Virus record (IMG/VR): IMGVR_UViG_3300045921_000422
Location: 1 to 25,647 of that record
DNA: 25,647 nt
DNA from: a virus
Reading direction: 5' to 3' (one strand)
Shown here: in pieces, positions 1 to 5,815 of the stretch
How positions within the stretch are numbered: position 1 is the stretch's first letter
Layout of the letters: each line of letters opens with the position of its first letter
Notes under the pieces: model-generated
The model's database searches: none
The model's input: only the letters and a program-made list of their open reading frames with translations
What the model was told of the DNA's origin: nothing
Position numbers and translations under genes: made by a program

Positions 1-110
1 GCACCTTGGCAGCGCCGGGCGGGGCGTTCGCCGAGCGCGCCCGCACCTTGGCGGCGCCGGGCGGGGCGTTCATCGAGCGCGCCCGCACCTTGGCGACGCC
101 GCGCAGGGCG
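1..110 (+). repeat. 42-bp tandem repeat inside a methylase gene
   Basis: The unit starting gcaccttggc begins at positions 1, 43 and 85, a period of exactly 42 bp. The first two copies are almost identical and the third drifts after about 20 bases. Because 42 is divisible by 3, the repeat keeps the methylase frame open and encodes a 14-residue unit (HLGxAGRGVxRARP) nearly three times. The array may continue to the left of the window. There are no spacers, so it is not a CRISPR array. Confidence 0.85.
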
Positions 111-613
111 AGACGGCGCGGCGCGGGCAGGTTCTACGGGAGTGGATGCGGGCGCTGGCTGACCGGCTGCGGAACGTCCGCGTCTGCTGCGGCGACTGGG
201 AGCGCGTCTGCACCGACGGCGCGACGGCGCACGGCAAGAGCGTCGGCGTGTTCCTCGACCCGCCCTACTCCGCCGAAGCCAACAGGTGCGGCGACATTTA
301 CCGCGTCGAGGACTTGAGCGTGGCGCACCGCGTCCGAGAATGGTGCGTCGCGCGAACCGACAACCACCGCTACCGGATCGTCCTCGCCGGGTACGAGGGC
401 GAGCACGACGAGCTTGAGCGGCTCGGCTGGCGCGTCGTCGCGTGGAAGGCGAACGGTGGGTTCGCCAACTTCGCAAAGGGCGACCAGCAGGGCAAGGTCA
501 ACAAGCACCGCGAGCGGTTGTGGATCAGTCCAAGCTGCGCCAATGCCACGGGCGGCGACGAACCCGACGCCGTAACGCTGTTTGCGGAAGGGGGTGCGAC
601 ATGCCGGAGGTAG
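2..613 (+). CDS. D12-class N6-adenine DNA methyltransferase, 3' part
   Basis: This is the C-terminal part of an adenine-specific DNA methyltransferase of the D12 (Dam-like) class, which transfers a methyl group from SAM to adenine N6. The catalytic motif DPPY is encoded at 257-268 (FLDPPYS). The flanking text, NVRVCCGDWERV before it and RIVLAGYEGEHDE and ERLWISPSC after it, matches phage members of the family. The frame is open to the left edge through the 42-bp repeats, so the ATG at 146 is internal and the true start lies outside the window. The SAM-binding N-terminus is missing from view. It overlaps the next gene by 13 bp. No restriction partner is visible, so protection of phage DNA or epigenetic regulation is the likely role (inference). 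Confidence 0.85.
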   Translation, partial: HLGSAGRGVRRARPHLGGAGRGVHRARPHLGDAAQGETARRGQVLREWMRALADRLRNVRVCCGDWERVCTDGATAHGKSVGVFLDPPYSAEANRCGDIYRVEDLSVAHRVREWCVARTDNHRYRIVLAGYEGEHDELERLGWRVVAWKANGGFANFAKGDQQGKVNKHRERLWISPSCANATGGDEPDAVTLFAEGGATCRR

Positions 614-1005
614 CCGACCTGCTCGCCCGCTCGCGAATCCGCCACGCCATCGAGCGGCTCGAAGCCATCGAAGCGCGCATCGCGCGGCTTGAGGCGGTCG
701 AAGAACGCCGCGCCCGGCTCGAAGCCGGACGCGGCGGCGAGCGTTCCACCGACGCGATCGAGCGGCTCATCGAGACGGTGGCGGAAAGCCACGGCGTGAC
801 GAAGGCGGCGATCATGGGGCGATCCCGCCGCCAACACCACGTCGCGGCGCGGCACGAACTGTGGCGTCGCCTGCGTGAGATGGGGTGGTCGATGATCCGG
901 ATCGCGCGGCTGTGCCGACGCGATCATTCCTCCGTCGTCAAGGCGCTCGGCGCATTGATGGTAGAACCAGAACAGGTACAATCCGAGAAAGAGGTGCAAG
1001 CATGA
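601..1005 (+). CDS. DnaA C-terminal-domain-like DNA-binding protein with coiled coil
   Basis: A 134-residue protein. Residues 12-43 form a charged heptad-like helix (repeats of RLEAIEAR type), probably a dimerising coiled coil. Residues about 53-116 resemble DnaA domain IV: GVTKAAIMGRSRRQHHVAAR followed by RRDHSSVVKA, close to the DnaA signature (RDHSTV). The AAA+ ATPase part of DnaA is absent. Proteins with only this domain occur in phages and could bind DnaA boxes, as replication initiators or decoys (inference). The ATG at 601 was chosen because the upstream frame does not look like protein and because it gives a short overlap with the methylase gene. It overlaps the SSB gene by ATGA at 1002-1005. 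Confidence 0.7.
   Translation: MPEVADLLARSRIRHAIERLEAIEARIARLEAVEERRARLEAGRGGERSTDAIERLIETVAESHGVTKAAIMGRSRRQHHVAARHELWRRLREMGWSMIRIARLCRRDHSSVVKALGALMVEPEQVQSEKEVQA
955..982 (+). promoter_or_regulatory. Candidate sigma70-type promoter for the SSB gene
   Basis: TTGATG (955-960), a 16-bp spacer and TACAAT (977-982) resemble the -35 and -10 boxes. The predicted start of transcription is near 989, shortly before the Shine-Dalgarno-like gaaagagg and the SSB start at 1002. It lies inside the end of the DnaA-like gene and could give extra SSB transcripts. It is a sequence match only. Confidence 0.4.
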
Positions 1006-1403
1006 AGGGCTACAGTCACGTCACCATCGCCGGCAACGTAACCGCCGACCCGACCGAGCGGATCGTTGGCGAATGGCACTTCACGACGGTCGTGGTCGCC
1101 GTCAACTCGTCCTACGTCAAGGACGGGGTGAAGAAGGAAAGGGCCGCGTTCATCGAGGTCAAGTTCGCCAAGCGCGGGATGGAGCATCCAATCTTCCGCT
1201 TCGTGAAGAAGGGCGACCCGATCCTCGTCTCCGGGCGGCTCGACCAGGAGAGCTGGGAGACGAAGGACGGCCAGCGCCGCAGCAAGCTGCTGGTGCATGG
1301 CAGCGACTTCCTCTTCCTCCCGAAGGGCGATGGCGGCGGTTCCGGCTACCCGTCGAGGTGGACACCGACTGACACCATCCCCGACAGCGACGTGCCGTTC
1401 TGA
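1002..1403 (+). CDS. ssb: Single-stranded DNA-binding protein
   Basis: A 133-residue OB-fold SSB that coats single-stranded DNA at replication forks. The N-terminal core has the usual order: HVTIAGNVTADPTER, FTTVVVAVN, then AAFIEVKF, and GDPILVSGRLDQESWE followed by KLLVHGSDFLFL. The extreme C-terminus is DSDVPF, the acidic tip with terminal Phe that recruits partner proteins in bacterial SSBs. The linker between core and tip is short, so the protein is smaller than typical bacterial SSBs. The start at 1002 overlaps the previous stop (ATGA) and has gaaagagg upstream. A longer in-frame version starting at 885 would put non-SSB sequence in front and was not chosen. Confidence 0.93.
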   Translation: MKGYSHVTIAGNVTADPTERIVGEWHFTTVVVAVNSSYVKDGVKKERAAFIEVKFAKRGMEHPIFRFVKKGDPILVSGRLDQESWETKDGQRRSKLLVHGSDFLFLPKGDGGGSGYPSRWTPTDTIPDSDVPF

Positions 1404-1411
1404 GGTTGCCC

Positions 1412-1651
1412 ATGCGCGCCATCGACAGGACAGCCGTGGTGTGCGACGAGCGGGTGCGGGAGCAGATTCCGACGACCGGCCCGCACCGTGCGGCGCACGA
1501 GGACAGGATCAAGGCGCACGCGGAGAGAATCGCGGCGCTGGGCGGGTGGAAGGCGCTGGGCAGTCTGGTTCAGCGCGCCGACCGTCGCGTGCCGGTGGTG
1601 ACTACTCCGTCGCCTGAAGGCGACGGCTTCTCGGGACATGCGGACTTATGA
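1412..1651 (+). CDS. Hypothetical protein with 3' end rewritten by an IS relic
   Basis: A 79-residue protein of unknown function that starts 8 bases after the SSB stop. Residues 1-60 are charged and look helical (VCDERVREQI, HEDRIKAHAERIAALGGWKAL). The last dozen or so codons read through the right-end hairpin and terminal sequence of the TnpB relic, so the natural C-terminus has probably been replaced. ATG 1412 was preferred to TTG 1406. A small phage accessory protein is all that can be said. Confidence 0.5.
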   Translation: MRAIDRTAVVCDERVREQIPTTGPHRAAHEDRIKAHAERIAALGGWKALGSLVQRADRRVPVVTTPSPEGDGFSGHADL

Positions 1652-1838
1652 CCACATTACGTCCCGCTGGCCGAGTCCCGGCCAGGCCTCTCGCAAGTAT
1701 GTTGCGAGCGGCGTTTACGTCTCGTTGGAGCGAGCATCCGCATTCACAGCTATGCCAGCGTTCGGAGATGGGACTGATCTTCCGCGACCTCGAATCTGAT
1801 CCGGTCGAGCAGATGCCGAATGATCGGGCGTGAAACAA
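1602..1838 (-). pseudogene. tnpB: TnpB (IS200/IS605 family) C-terminal relic
   Basis: The minus strand encodes the tail of an IS605-family TnpB, the RNA-guided nuclease ancestor of Cas12. From about 1769 downwards it reads ISERWHSCECGC followed by SLQRDVNAARNILARGL and AGTRPAGRNV. The CECGC is the second knuckle of the zinc ribbon, and RDVNAARNIL carries the last RuvC aspartate region. Only about 55 residues are recognisable. The part upstream of 1769 is open but not clearly TnpB, and the RuvC core, bridge helix and left end are absent, so it cannot be a working nuclease. The reading ends in TAG at 1602-1604, beside the element's right-end hairpin. It is the only sign of a mobile element in the window. 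Confidence 0.75.
1607..1626 (-). repeat. Right-end hairpin of the IS605-type relic
   Basis: ccgtcgcc-tgaa-ggcgacgg is a perfect 8-bp stem with a four-base loop overlapping the last codons of the TnpB relic. Subterminal hairpins next to the tnpB stop are typical right ends of IS200/IS605 elements, where the single-strand transposase binds and where the guide (omega/re) RNA ends. A coincidental hairpin is possible, but its position relative to the tnpB stop is as expected. Confidence 0.6.
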
Positions 1839-2086
1839 AACACGTGTTTGGACTTGGCTGGGGCAAAGTCCCCTCCGCGGAGATCGAGCGGATCGACCGC
1901 GTGCTGCGTGGCGTCAACTCGCGTCGGGAACCGAAGGACGGCGTGACTTTTGTTGCGAAGAGAACCGGCCCTTGTGGTTGGTGGCAGCACTGGTTCGAGG
2001 TCAGGGATGGCGGCGCGTCATTCTGCCGCCGGACTGCGGCAGAGGTGGAGCGGGCCGTAGGTGCGATCCATGCCGATGGAAACTGA
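1820..2086 (+). CDS. Small hypothetical protein
   Basis: An 88-residue protein of unknown function, rich in Trp and charged residues (VFGLGWGKVPSAEIERIDR, GPCGWWQHWFEV). It ends in TGATG at 2084-2088, where its stop overlaps the ATG of the hidden +1 gene inside the cytosine methylase. Its last 17 bases overlap the methylase start. It begins where the TnpB relic ends, so its original upstream region may have been lost. No family recognised. Confidence 0.5.
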   Translation: MIGRETKHVFGLGWGKVPSAEIERIDRVLRGVNSRREPKDGVTFVAKRTGPCGWWQHWFEVRDGGASFCRRTAAEVERAVGAIHADGN

Positions 2087-3206
2087 TGTGGCTGCACGTT
2101 CCATCAACATCCTGTCACTCTGTTCCGGCGTCGGAGGCCTCGACATCGGAGTTGAGCTTGCCCTTGGCGGAGCGGCTCGCGTCGTCTGCCACGTTGAACG
2201 CGAAGCATTCGCCGCCGCGATCCTGGCGGCGCGCATGGAAGATGCGGTCTTGGCTCCGTCGCCTATCTGGTCTGACATTGGAACCTTCGACGGCAGACCG
2301 TGGCGTGGCATCGTGGATTGCGTCATTGGCGGATACCCGTGCCAGCCGTTCAGCTTCGCCGGCAAGCGTTGTGGAGCAGACGATCCTCGGCATCTATGGC
2401 CGCAGGTCGCTCGCATCGTTGCGGAGTGCGTGTCCGGCATCGTGTTCTTCGAGAACGTCGCAGGCCATCTCACTTTGGGATTCCCCACTGTCCGACGCGA
2501 GCTTGAAGCAATGGGGTATCGAGTTACGGCGGGACTGTTTACGGCGGAGGAAGTCGGCGCGCCGCATCGACGGGAGCGGCTGTTCATCCTCGGGGTTCGG
2601 GACGTGGCCGACGGTCAGGGCGGAGGATGCGGAGTCGGCGGGAATGCGTCACAGCCGTGGCGTTGCGGACACACTGACTTCGGTAACGTCGATGTGGGCG
2701 ACGCCACGCACGATCACCGGCGGTGGAGAGAGTGCGGAGCGGAAGAGGGAGCTTGGGCGGGACGAATCGGGCGGCGGAGACCTGCAATCGCAGGCTCAAA
2801 ACTGGCCGACGCCTTCTGCACGCGATCACAAGGGCAGCCTGCAGATTGGCATTCGCAGCCGAACAATGGGAACGCTGGACGAGGCGGCGGAACAACTGTG
2901 GCCGCAGGCGATGTGGGGCGGATCGACCAGTGGCAGCGGGAACGGGAAGAACGAGGCACTGATTACAACGCAGGCGGGGGATGCGACCTGCCGCTCTTCC
3001 CGCCCGGACCAGGCGACCTCAACGCCTGGCGACGCATCCTCGCAATCCGACCCAACCTCGCGCCGTCGACTGAACCGGGCGTTCGTGGAGTGGCTGATGG
3101 GATGGCCGGAAGGCTGGACCGACTTCGGGCGTGTGGAAACGGCGTGGTCCCACTGGTCGCAGCGTATGCGTTCGTGTCTCTATGGGCTTGTCTGCACGAG
3201 CGATGA
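2070..3206 (+). CDS. C5-cytosine DNA methyltransferase
   Basis: A 378-residue SAM-dependent cytosine-C5 methylase with motifs in the usual order: I LCSGVGGLDIG (17-27), IV GGYPCQPFS (87-95, catalytic Cys91), VI FFENV (127-131), VIII APHRRERLFIL (164-173), a target-recognition region, and C-terminal motif X GNGVVPLVAA from 356. The preceding TEPGVRGVADG and RLDRLRACGNG are also typical. The start is ATG 2070 or 2076; GTG 2061 is less likely. By hand count about 57% of its last 47 codons end in G or C, against about 91% in the first 56 SSB codons. That is what a second coding frame on the same DNA would cause, although foreign origin could also explain it. Likely role: protecting phage DNA from host restriction. 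Confidence 0.92.
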   Translation: MPMETDVAARSINILSLCSGVGGLDIGVELALGGAARVVCHVEREAFAAAILAARMEDAVLAPSPIWSDIGTFDGRPWRGIVDCVIGGYPCQPFSFAGKRCGADDPRHLWPQVARIVAECVSGIVFFENVAGHLTLGFPTVRRELEAMGYRVTAGLFTAEEVGAPHRRERLFILGVRDVADGQGGGCGVGGNASQPWRCGHTDFGNVDVGDATHDHRRWRECGAEEGAWAGRIGRRRPAIAGSKLADAFCTRSQGQPADWHSQPNNGNAGRGGGTTVAAGDVGRIDQWQREREERGTDYNAGGGCDLPLFPPGPGDLNAWRRILAIRPNLAPSTEPGVRGVADGMAGRLDRLRACGNGVVPLVAAYAFVSLWACLHER

Positions 3207-3279
3207 CAATGAACAAGGACAGCGCCAGCCAGACCGTCAACCGCGAAGCCGCCAATGCATAGCCGAGGTAAAGCCATGA
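2086..3279 (+). CDS. Overprinted gene in +1 frame of the cytosine methylase
   Basis: A 397-residue open frame that shares almost all its DNA with the methylase, shifted by +1. Openness alone proves little in GC-rich DNA. However, its product looks like a phage protein family I recall: CLRRRKSARRIDGSG, then repeated WPT-type modules (TWPTVRAEDAESAG, NWPTPSARDHKGS), then SSRPDQATSTPG and RRRLNRAFVEWLMGWPEGWTDF. Both ends are coupled to neighbours: the ATG at 2086 overlaps the previous stop (TGATG) and its TGA at 3277-3279 overlaps the next ATG (ATGA at 3276-3279). Its last 48 codons are about 75% GC at position 3. The function is unknown. An alternative is that the N-terminal third is not expressed and an internal start is used. 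Confidence 0.6.
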   Translation: MWLHVPSTSCHSVPASEASTSELSLPLAERLASSATLNAKHSPPRSWRRAWKMRSWLRRLSGLTLEPSTADRGVASWIASLADTRASRSASPASVVEQTILGIYGRRSLASLRSACPASCSSRTSQAISLWDSPLSDASLKQWGIELRRDCLRRRKSARRIDGSGCSSSGFGTWPTVRAEDAESAGMRHSRGVADTLTSVTSMWATPRTITGGGESAERKRELGRDESGGGDLQSQAQNWPTPSARDHKGSLQIGIRSRTMGTLDEAAEQLWPQAMWGGSTSGSGNGKNEALITTQAGDATCRSSRPDQATSTPGDASSQSDPTSRRRLNRAFVEWLMGWPEGWTDFGRVETAWSHWSQRMRSCLYGLVCTSDDNEQGQRQPDRQPRSRQCIAEVKP

Positions 3280-3497
3280 GAGTCACGGTCAACATGGTCA
3301 ACGATGAGCAGCCGCCGCAATCCATCGCCGTCACGCCGCGCGGCATCTACATCCGCGACAAGAGCGGCGCGTACATCGGCGTGGACGGGTACTGGGCGAG
3401 AACCTACCACGCCGCAGGTGAGCCATTTCCCGACACCGCGGCAGCCGAAGCCGCGCTGCAGGCGATGGTCAACAAGCATCATATCCGTACAGGGTGA
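3276..3497 (+). CDS. Small hypothetical protein
   Basis: A 73-residue protein of unknown function beginning RVTVNMVNDEQPPQSIAV and containing GIYIRDKSGAYIGVDGYWAR, which looks like a small beta-rich fold. The ATG at 3276 has gaggta upstream and overlaps the stop of the +1 frame gene (ATGA). An in-frame ATG at 3255 would add seven residues. Its coupling to the overprinted frame, and not to the methylase stop 70 bases earlier, is evidence that the overprinted frame is translated. Confidence 0.65.
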   Translation: MRVTVNMVNDEQPPQSIAVTPRGIYIRDKSGAYIGVDGYWARTYHAAGEPFPDTAAAEAALQAMVNKHHIRTG

Positions 3498-3503
3498 TAT
3501 ATT
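3498..3503 (+). promoter_or_regulatory. Possible -10 element in an AT-rich gap
   Basis: TATATT lies in an unusually AT-rich stretch (about 3495-3511) in otherwise GC-rich DNA, just after one gene and about 40 bases before the HTH gene that leads the packaging region. No convincing -35 sits 16-18 bases upstream. It would be a sensible place for the head-operon promoter, but the evidence is thin. Confidence 0.2.
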
Positions 3504-3540
3504 CGTTTATTGCCGCGGAATGGGTAGGGACGGTGTATCT

Positions 3541-3864
3541 ATGCCCAACACCATCAACGACTTGCGAGCGATCGGACTATCCGACACGGAGATTGCCATC
3601 CTCGCCCGCACGTACGATGGGATGTCGCGGGCTGACATGGCGGACGTGATGCACCTGTCGCCGGTGACGGTGGCGAACTACTACTATTCCGCCCGCCGCA
3701 AGCTGACGCTTGCCGGAAAGCCCTGCCCGAAGCCGCGGCGTGGGCGTCCGCGGAAGCACCGGGTCATGGCGGCCATCGAGGGCAAGCCGCGCGTCGTCAA
3801 CATGGACCCGGCGGAAATGGACAAGCGGTTCGTGTTCGAGGACCGCTACAACGCGAACCTGTAA
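3541..3864 (+). CDS. HTH DNA-binding protein with AT-hook-like tail
   Basis: A 107-residue protein. Residues about 12-55 (GLSDTEIAILARTYDGMSR then ADMADVMHLSPVTVANYYYS) look like a LuxR/sigma-region-4 type helix-turn-helix. It is followed by a basic stretch KPRRGRPRKHR (64-74) whose RGRPRK core is an AT-hook motif that binds the minor groove. It lies directly before the small terminase and after an AT-rich gap, so it may regulate the late operon or take part in DNA recognition for packaging (inference). ATG 3541 has ggtaggga upstream. The upstream in-frame reading is not protein-like. Confidence 0.65.
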   Translation: MPNTINDLRAIGLSDTEIAILARTYDGMSRADMADVMHLSPVTVANYYYSARRKLTLAGKPCPKPRRGRPRKHRVMAAIEGKPRVVNMDPAEMDKRFVFEDRYNANL

Positions 3865-3876
3865 TCCCTTCCCCGC

Positions 3877-3916
3877 GCGGGGTCGGTGGTTCCCGCCTCG
3901 TGCCACCGACCCCCGC
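3877..3916 (+). promoter_or_regulatory. Strong hairpin directly before the small-terminase start
   Basis: ggggtcggtgg (3879-3889) pairs perfectly with ccaccgacccc (3903-3913) around a 13-base loop. Outer bases can extend the stem past one bulged C. It ends only a few bases before the ATG at 3919 and has no T-run, so a simple intrinsic terminator is unlikely on the + strand. It may block or couple translation, or protect an RNA end. A similar hairpin stands before the gene at 10125. Confidence 0.5.
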
Positions 3917-3918
3917 TT

Positions 3919-4383
3919 ATGTCACTGCCAGTCATCAACCCGAAAACAGGAAGGCTGACGACAGCCGACCTCGTTGCCCGGCGGGTTGCTGACGAGGCGC
4001 GGGCGCTGCGGTCGTACCGCCACAAGTTGCAGACGGCGATCTGCAACAGTTTGCCGATCGAAGAGGTCGAGCGTACAATCGCGGCAATCATCGAAATCCG
4101 GGACAACCCGGAGGTCGATCCGCGGGTGAGGCTGGCGGCATGTTCGGAGTTGCTTGACCGCACGGTGGGCAAGCCGCGGGTGATCCAGGAGGTCGAGGTC
4201 GAGCAGCGGCGGGAGAACGTGCTGGAGATCATCACGCAGCGGTTTGGCCTGACGATGCTGGAGGGCGAGGTTGTCGAAGCGGCGGAAAGAATCGGCGGGC
4301 CGACCGGAAGCGCAGGCGGCTCCGGCGACGGAGGCGGCGAGCAGCTCGCACTCCCTGCTCCGCCCGACGATGAAAAGCCGTGA
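3919..4383 (+). CDS. Small terminase subunit-like protein
   Basis: A 154-residue mostly helical protein placed directly before the large terminase and overlapping it by 14 bp. The segment EVDPRVRLAACSELLDRTVGK resembles a helical repeat often found in phage terminase small subunits and related DNA-binding proteins. The C-terminus is Gly/Pro-rich and disordered. No classical HTH is obvious. The assignment rests mainly on position, so a packaging-associated protein of other function is possible. ATG 3919 follows a strong hairpin. The in-frame start at 3886 would run through the hairpin. Confidence 0.6.
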   Translation: MSLPVINPKTGRLTTADLVARRVADEARALRSYRHKLQTAICNSLPIEEVERTIAAIIEIRDNPEVDPRVRLAACSELLDRTVGKPRVIQEVEVEQRRENVLEIITQRFGLTMLEGEVVEAAERIGGPTGSAGGSGDGGGEQLALPAPPDDEKP

Positions 4384-5815
4384 CGTGCTGCGGCGGGAGG
4401 ACTTCTCCCGCGTCGGCACGTTCCTCGACTACCAGCGGCGATGGATCATGGACCCCGGCCCGATGGCCATCGTCGAGAAGGGCAGGCAGGAGGGGTTCAC
4501 CTACTGCGAGGCGTTCTGGTCGGTGTTCCGGCGGCTCATGCTCGCGGAGCGGGGCAAGCGGTTGAACCACTACTTCTCCAGCGCTGACGCGGCGACGGCG
4601 AAGGAGTTCGTGGACAAGTGCTGCGACTGGGCGAGGGTGCTGAACATGGTCGCGGAGCATGACGCCGTCGGGATCGAAGACGGCATCAGCATCGAGCGGC
4701 TGAGGACTCGCGGCGGCGACATCATCGCCGTCAGCAGCAAGGCCAAGGCGCTGCGCGGCAAGAAGGGCGACGTGACGCTGGACGAGTTCGCGTTCGCCGA
4801 GGACGCCGACTCGCTGATCGACGCGGCGGAAGCCTGCACGACGTGGGGCACGGGCGACGAACCGGGCCACCTGCGAATCATCAGCACGCACAACGGGCCG
4901 GGCACGCTGTTCCGCCGCATGGCGAACGCGGCGAAGTCCGGCGACAACGGATTCAACCACCACTTCGTGTCCATCCACGAGGCCGTGCGGGACGGGATCG
5001 CGGTGCTGATCCCCGGCCCGCACCAGCGCCATTTGGACGGGACGCGGGAGGGGCGGCAGAAGTGCGACGCGGAATACATCGCGTCCAAGCGTCGCCGGTC
5101 GCGTTCGGCGGCTGCCTTCTCGCAGGAGTACGAGTGCCAGCCGATCTCGTCCGGATCGGTGATCCTGCCCATCGAGTACGATTCGTGTGTACGCGAGTCG
5201 ATGCCGGTCACCGAGGACTTGGACCCGGCATCTGACTACAACGGGCATGAACTGTTCGCCGGGATCGACGTTGGGCACACGCACGACCTGACCGTGGTGT
5301 GGGTGGTCGAGCGGGGATGGGTTCCGCACGAGAAGAACCCGGCGCTGGACGACCTGCACCGCACGGTGTACCGCACGGTGGCGGTCAAGGCGATCCACAA
5401 CGAGCCGATCCCCGCCCAGTGGCAGATGATCCGCGGGATGATCGGACACCGCTGCATGTCGAAGGTGCTGATCGACCCCGGCACGGTCGGAGCCGTCCTG
5501 TGCAACCTCGCCGTCCAGCAGTTTGGCGACATCGTGGAACCCTACTCGATCACCCGCGGTCGGAAGGCCGAACTGTGCGAGCGGCTTCGGCAGTTCGTGC
5601 AGGAGCGCCGCGTCAGCCTGCCGCGGAACGAGCGAATCCGCGAGGACGTGCTGTCGATGCGGAGGGAGACGACGGATGGCGGGCAGGCCCGGTATGACGG
5701 GTCAACGCGGTTCAGCCACTGCGATTACTTTGTAGCCCTGTCGCTTGCGTTACAGGCCGCCGAGGGCGGACGCGAAAGCGGCATCATGGTCATGAACGAT
5801 TCCGGGGCGGCATGA
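4370..5815 (+). CDS. Terminase large subunit (Mu gp28-like)
   Basis: A 481-residue DNA-packaging motor with ATPase and nuclease domains. The adenine-binding region FLDYQRRWIMD is followed by the Walker A variant EKGRQEGFTY (36-45), with GRQ in place of GKT as in Mu gp28-type terminases. Walker B is VTLDEF (135-140), followed by a coupling-like IISTHNG (170-176). The C-terminal RNase H-like nuclease has acidic residues in FAGIDVGHTHD (D300), VLIDPGT (D369) and SHCDYF (D452). ATG 4370 overlaps the small subunit by 14 bp; a TTG at 4271 would add a Ser/Ala-rich leader and is unlikely. It docks on the portal encoded next. Confidence 0.9.
   Translation: MKSRDVLRREDFSRVGTFLDYQRRWIMDPGPMAIVEKGRQEGFTYCEAFWSVFRRLMLAERGKRLNHYFSSADAATAKEFVDKCCDWARVLNMVAEHDAVGIEDGISIERLRTRGGDIIAVSSKAKALRGKKGDVTLDEFAFAEDADSLIDAAEACTTWGTGDEPGHLRIISTHNGPGTLFRRMANAAKSGDNGFNHHFVSIHEAVRDGIAVLIPGPHQRHLDGTREGRQKCDAEYIASKRRRSRSAAAFSQEYECQPISSGSVILPIEYDSCVRESMPVTEDLDPASDYNGHELFAGIDVGHTHDLTVVWVVERGWVPHEKNPALDDLHRTVYRTVAVKAIHNEPIPAQWQMIRGMIGHRCMSKVLIDPGTVGAVLCNLAVQQFGDIVEPYSITRGRKAELCERLRQFVQERRVSLPRNERIREDVLSMRRETTDGGQARYDGSTRFSHCDYFVALSLALQAAEGGRESGIMVMNDSGAA

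Noticed and set aside
1-110. Possible CRISPR array
   Set aside because: The 42-bp units are contiguous without spacers and keep an open methylase frame.
885-1001. N-terminal extension of SSB to an upstream start at 885
   Set aside because: The added residues do not resemble SSB; the ATG at 1002 gives the canonical N-terminus and a ribosome site.
1648-1833. 61-codon + strand ORF across the TnpB relic
   Set aside because: It is the antisense reading of the relic and shows no protein-like features.
3877-3916. Intrinsic terminator before the small terminase
   Set aside because: There is no T-run after the stem and the start codon follows within a few bases, so it is listed as a regulatory hairpin.
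4232-5449. Long antisense ORFs, here opposite the terminase, and also at 5725-7185, 7786-9504, 10047-11264 and 23686-25305
   Set aside because: Their products are Arg/His/Pro-rich with no recognisable motifs and lie exactly opposite well-identified genes; GC-rich codon bias leaves such frames open.
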